From a bacterium (GTDB taxonomy: Bacteria; Desulfobacterota; DSWW01), in the NCBI GenBank assembly GCA_030609865.1, contig JAUWSZ010000107.1, forward strand, positions 1-7,245: a DNA stretch of 7,245 nucleotides. The letters are read 5' to 3'. Below are positions 5,423 to 7,245 of the stretch, in pieces. Each line of letters begins with the position of its first letter. Position 1 is the first letter of the stretch. A program made the position numbers and the translations under genes. The notes beneath the pieces were generated by a model, which worked only from the letters and a program-made list of their open reading frames with translations, was not told where the DNA came from and ran no database searches.

Positions 5423-6468
5423 TGGCGGCAGTCCAGCAATTTCGAATCGAAGACCGCGCCGATCAGGAGGCGGTTACCTCGCACCGCGGCCACGCTCGAG
5501 GCGGAGATCTCTTCACCCGTGTCGAGATACACTTCCTCCACGTCGTATCCCCCTGCCTCCTTTGGGGTGAGGTGCAGCACCTGCGAGGGAGAAACCGTCC
5601 AATGCTCTTTCGCGTGTTCCACGAACGTGAGGAGCTGCGGATGGGCCCCGATCCACAAGTCTCCCTCGGCATCCACCTCGATGTTGTCCACCCCAGTACC
5701 GAGATCGATCTCTTCCCGGTGCTCGAGCCGCCCGGATTCCGGATCCCGGTCGTAGATGTGAAGAGACCCCTCTGTAAGGGCGCATACATAAAGCAGCCTT
5801 CCATCTGGACTCACGTTGATTCCGTTGGCATACCCGATGCCCGAGGCGGCCTCGACGAATTCCGACCCGTCATAGAAGACGACATTTGAACGACGAAGCC
5901 GCAGGTAGTCCTCCAGGTCTCGTCTCCATCCGGAAGGGTACCGGTGATCGTTCGTGACGTAGAAGCTGTCCGGCCCTACTCCCACGATGTCGTTCGGGGA
6001 CACGAGCATCGGCGAAGTGAGGCTTTTCCTGTGCGCGAGACCCCCATCCTTCAAGTCGAATACGTCGATACGATGCTCCTCGCCCTGATGGTTGATGACA
6101 AAGAGCACGTCAGGGCCGCCCTCCCGAACGAACAGGCTGATCCCGTGGGGCCGGAAATCCCTGTCCGCATCCGGGGTCAGGTTCACCGGTTCCGTGGTAA
6201 CCGCATTCAGGTCGTACGCGTAGATCGCCCCCTGCCCCGGTTTGCCTTCCTTCACAGCTCTGCGGTCGCACCCCGATACGTAGGCCACGCCCGTTCTCGG
6301 GTGAATCGTAATGTCTTCCGGCCCGATCACACCCCCGACCACCTTGCACGTGCCTGAGAAATGCGGCTCCATCGTCTTGAACTGCCCGGCCACCCAGTAG
6401 AGATAAACGACCCAGCCCGCGACAAGGATAACGAGAACAAACAACGTGACCAAGATTCGCTTCGTCAT
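5416..6468 (-). CDS. Membrane-anchored paraoxonase/arylesterase (PON)-family lactonase
   Basis: A 350-residue six-bladed beta-propeller hydrolase; PON enzymes use calcium to hydrolyse lactones and aryl esters. The known PON1 metal and catalytic residues have counterparts: E51-D52 in GPEDITIHP, H108 in RPHGIS, H127 in VINHQG, N159-D160 in SPNDIVGVG, TNDH at 172-175, N215 in ANGIN and D261-N262 in GVDNIEVD. C41 and C347 sit where PON1 has its C42-C353 disulfide. A single N-terminal helix (about 4-26, after MTKR) has no cleavage or lipobox motif, suggesting an uncleaved anchor with the propeller in the periplasm, as in mammalian PONs. The start ATG follows a G-rich SD (GGGGGGG, seven-base gap). 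It is tail-to-tail with the GSDH-like gene and divergent from the PAS gene. The natural substrate is unknown. Confidence 0.88.
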   Translation of the reverse strand: MTKRILVTLFVLVILVAGWVVYLYWVAGQFKTMEPHFSGTCKVVGGVIGPEDITIHPRTGVAYVSGCDRRAVKEGKPGQGAIYAYDLNAVTTEPVNLTPDADRDFRPHGISLFVREGGPDVLFVINHQGEEHRIDVFDLKDGGLAHRKSLTSPMLVSPNDIVGVGPDSFYVTNDHRYPSGWRRDLEDYLRLRRSNVVFYDGSEFVEAASGIGYANGINVSPDGRLLYVCALTEGSLHIYDRDPESGRLEHREEIDLGTGVDNIEVDAEGDLWIGAHPQLLTFVEHAKEHWTVSPSQVLHLTPKEAGGYDVEEVYLDTGEEISASSVAAVRGNRLLIGAVFDSKLLDCRHY

Positions 6469-6508
6469 AGCCGATCCCCCCCTTTTTGGTTTGAGTCCAT
6501 CGGTTCAT

Positions 6509-6538
6509 TCTATAACACAACCTGTTTGACTCGGCCAA
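6509..6538 (-). promoter_or_regulatory. Sigma70-type promoter candidate for the PON-like gene
   Basis: On the minus strand, -35 TTGGCC (6533-6538) and -10 TATAGA (6509-6514) are separated by 18 bp, each 4/6 to consensus. The start near 6502 gives a leader of about 34 nt containing the G-rich SD. Confidence 0.35.
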
Positions 6539-6554
6539 GTCCAGGTTCTAACAT
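6526..6554 (+). promoter_or_regulatory. Sigma70-type promoter candidate for the PAS-protein gene
   Basis: -35 TTGACT (6526-6531, 5/6) and -10 TAACAT (6549-6554, 4/6) have an exact 17-bp spacer. The leader would be about 100 nt. The boxes interleave with those of the divergent PON promoter. A short dyad GGACC-T-GGTCC (6608-6618) lies downstream in the leader and could be an operator. Confidence 0.4.
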
Positions 6555-6652
6555 CATCGAAACAAAGAAACGAAGAGGAACGATCGGTTGATGAGGATAT
6601 GAAAAGAGGACCTGGTCCACCTTGAATACTCGGGCCATGCCTCATTGAAGAG

Positions 6653-6729
6653 AAGGAAGAGATGGGAAAGGGCCGATCGAGAAAGAAGAAGATCACGGCA
6701 GACGGGAAGACAAAGACTGCCCTCGACCC
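6653..6729 (+). repeat. 77-bp direct repeat, copy 1 (covers the PAS-protein start)
   Basis: Identical at all 77 positions to 7169-7245. It begins AAGGAAGAGATGGG and includes the SD, start codon and the first 22 codons of the PAS gene. The bases to its left differ (G6652 against C7168). Confidence 0.95.
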
Positions 6730-7245
6730 CAGCGTACTGGCAGAGGAACCGTTCTCCGAAAGCGTGATCGAGAGCCTGCCGGGGCTTTTCTGGGTTATGG
6801 ACGAGAAGGGCCGGTACGTTCGATGGAACAAGAACCTCGAGAGCGCCCTCGGATACTCTGCGGACGAACTGGCATACCAACACGCCAACTTCCTGGTCCA
6901 CCCTGACGACCAACCTCATGTCCTGAAAGCAATCGAGAGGTGTCTCAGGGACGGTCTGGTCTCAATCGAGTATGAACTCGTTGCGAAAAGCGGAATTCGA
7001 ATCCCGTATTCCGGGAGTGCCAAGTCCGTAAAGCTCGGAAACAGCTTCTACATGATCGGCTTGGCCGTCGACATCTCCGCGCGGAAAAAGGCGGAAGACG
7101 CCCTGCGGAGAGCACTCCTGGAAATCGAACAACTGAAAGAGCAGCTTCATTCGGACTACACCTATCTCAAGGAAGAGATGGGAAAGGGCCGATCGAGAAA
7201 GAAGAAGATCACGGCAGACGGGAAGACAAAGACTGCCCTCGACCC
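6662..7245 (+). CDS. PAS-domain signalling protein, N-terminal part (runs off the window)
   Basis: An open frame of 194 codons without a stop. Residues 1-22 are very basic (MGKGRSRKKK...). Residues 31-137 form a PAS/PAC sensor domain: ESLPGLFWVMDEKGRYVRWN at 37-56, LGYSADEL, VHPDD, and the terminal DISARKKAE (137-145). From about 145 to 172 a helical, Leu/Glu-rich linker follows (LEIEQLKEQLHSDYTYLKEE), like those that join PAS domains to sigma54-activator or histidine-kinase modules. The effector domain is not seen. The start has AAGGAAG just upstream with short spacing, and an in-frame TGA at 6623 limits it upstream. At codon 173 the sequence returns exactly to its own start (MGKGRSRKKK), in frame, up to the window edge. 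Either a tandem PAS duplication or an assembly loop explains this. Confidence 0.75.
   Translation, partial: MGKGRSRKKKITADGKTKTALDPSVLAEEPFSESVIESLPGLFWVMDEKGRYVRWNKNLESALGYSADELAYQHANFLVHPDDQPHVLKAIERCLRDGLVSIEYELVAKSGIRIPYSGSAKSVKLGNSFYMIGLAVDISARKKAEDALRRALLEIEQLKEQLHSDYTYLKEEMGKGRSRKKKITADGKTKTALD
7169..7245 (+). repeat. 77-bp direct repeat, copy 2 (ends at the window edge)
   Basis: Exact copy of 6653-6729, displaced by 516 bp (172 codons), so it is read in the same frame inside the PAS protein. It stops only because the window stops, so its true length is unknown. Confidence 0.95.

Noticed and set aside
1..7245. CRISPR array, phage or defence island
   Set aside because: No regularly spaced repeats, cas genes, integrase or phage structural genes are present. 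The only defence-like locus is the broken HepT/MntA pair.

Overview
The window looks like a piece of a GC-rich, Gram-negative bacterial chromosome. The evidence is a predicted lipoprotein, an extracytoplasmic membrane-anchored enzyme and clear Shine-Dalgarno (SD) sequences. The gene mix (MCT/OFA-type MFS carrier, HepT/MntA remnant, PAS signalling protein) would suit a Desulfobacterota-like or related environmental lineage, but that placement is inference. Both ends cut through genes, and the last 77 bases repeat an internal segment exactly. The window may therefore be a whole assembled contig.

Layout. 1-88: C-terminal tail of a membrane-associated protein. 132-1415 (+): 12-helix MFS carrier. 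1416-1648: a 233-bp non-coding element with 24-bp terminal inverted repeats flanked by TAA, which I read as a MITE. It lies exactly between the stop codons of two convergent genes. 1648-2559 (-): an apparent operon of mntA (MNT-type antitoxin), a hepT toxin gene broken after about residue 66, and a four-helix membrane protein whose ribosome binding site lies inside the hepT remnant. 2932-3819 (+): a nitrilase-superfamily amidohydrolase with all catalytic residues. 3820-4159: a long non-coding leader with a CRP/FNR-like palindrome and strong dyads. 4160-5422 (+): a lipoprotein of the glucose/sorbosone dehydrogenase (GSDH) beta-propeller family. 5416-6468 (-): a membrane-anchored paraoxonase (PON)-family lactonase/arylesterase, tail-to-tail with the former and overlapping it by 7 bp. 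6469-6661: an intergenic region with overlapping divergent promoter candidates. 6662-end (+): the start of a PAS-domain signalling protein, running off the window.

How the genes fit together. The GSDH-like protein and the PON-like protein are both predicted outside the cytoplasm. Aldose oxidation gives lactones and PON enzymes hydrolyse lactones, so a shared substrate route is an attractive but unproven idea. The PAS gene is divergent from the PON gene and could regulate it. The MFS carrier and the nitrilase-like enzyme may act on small carboxylates or amides, but nothing in the sequence fixes a substrate. I found no CRISPR array, tRNA, rRNA or clearly new multi-gene system. The most notable features are the stop-codon-precise MITE insertion, the decapitated HepT/MntA module and the 77-bp in-frame repeat at the window edge.
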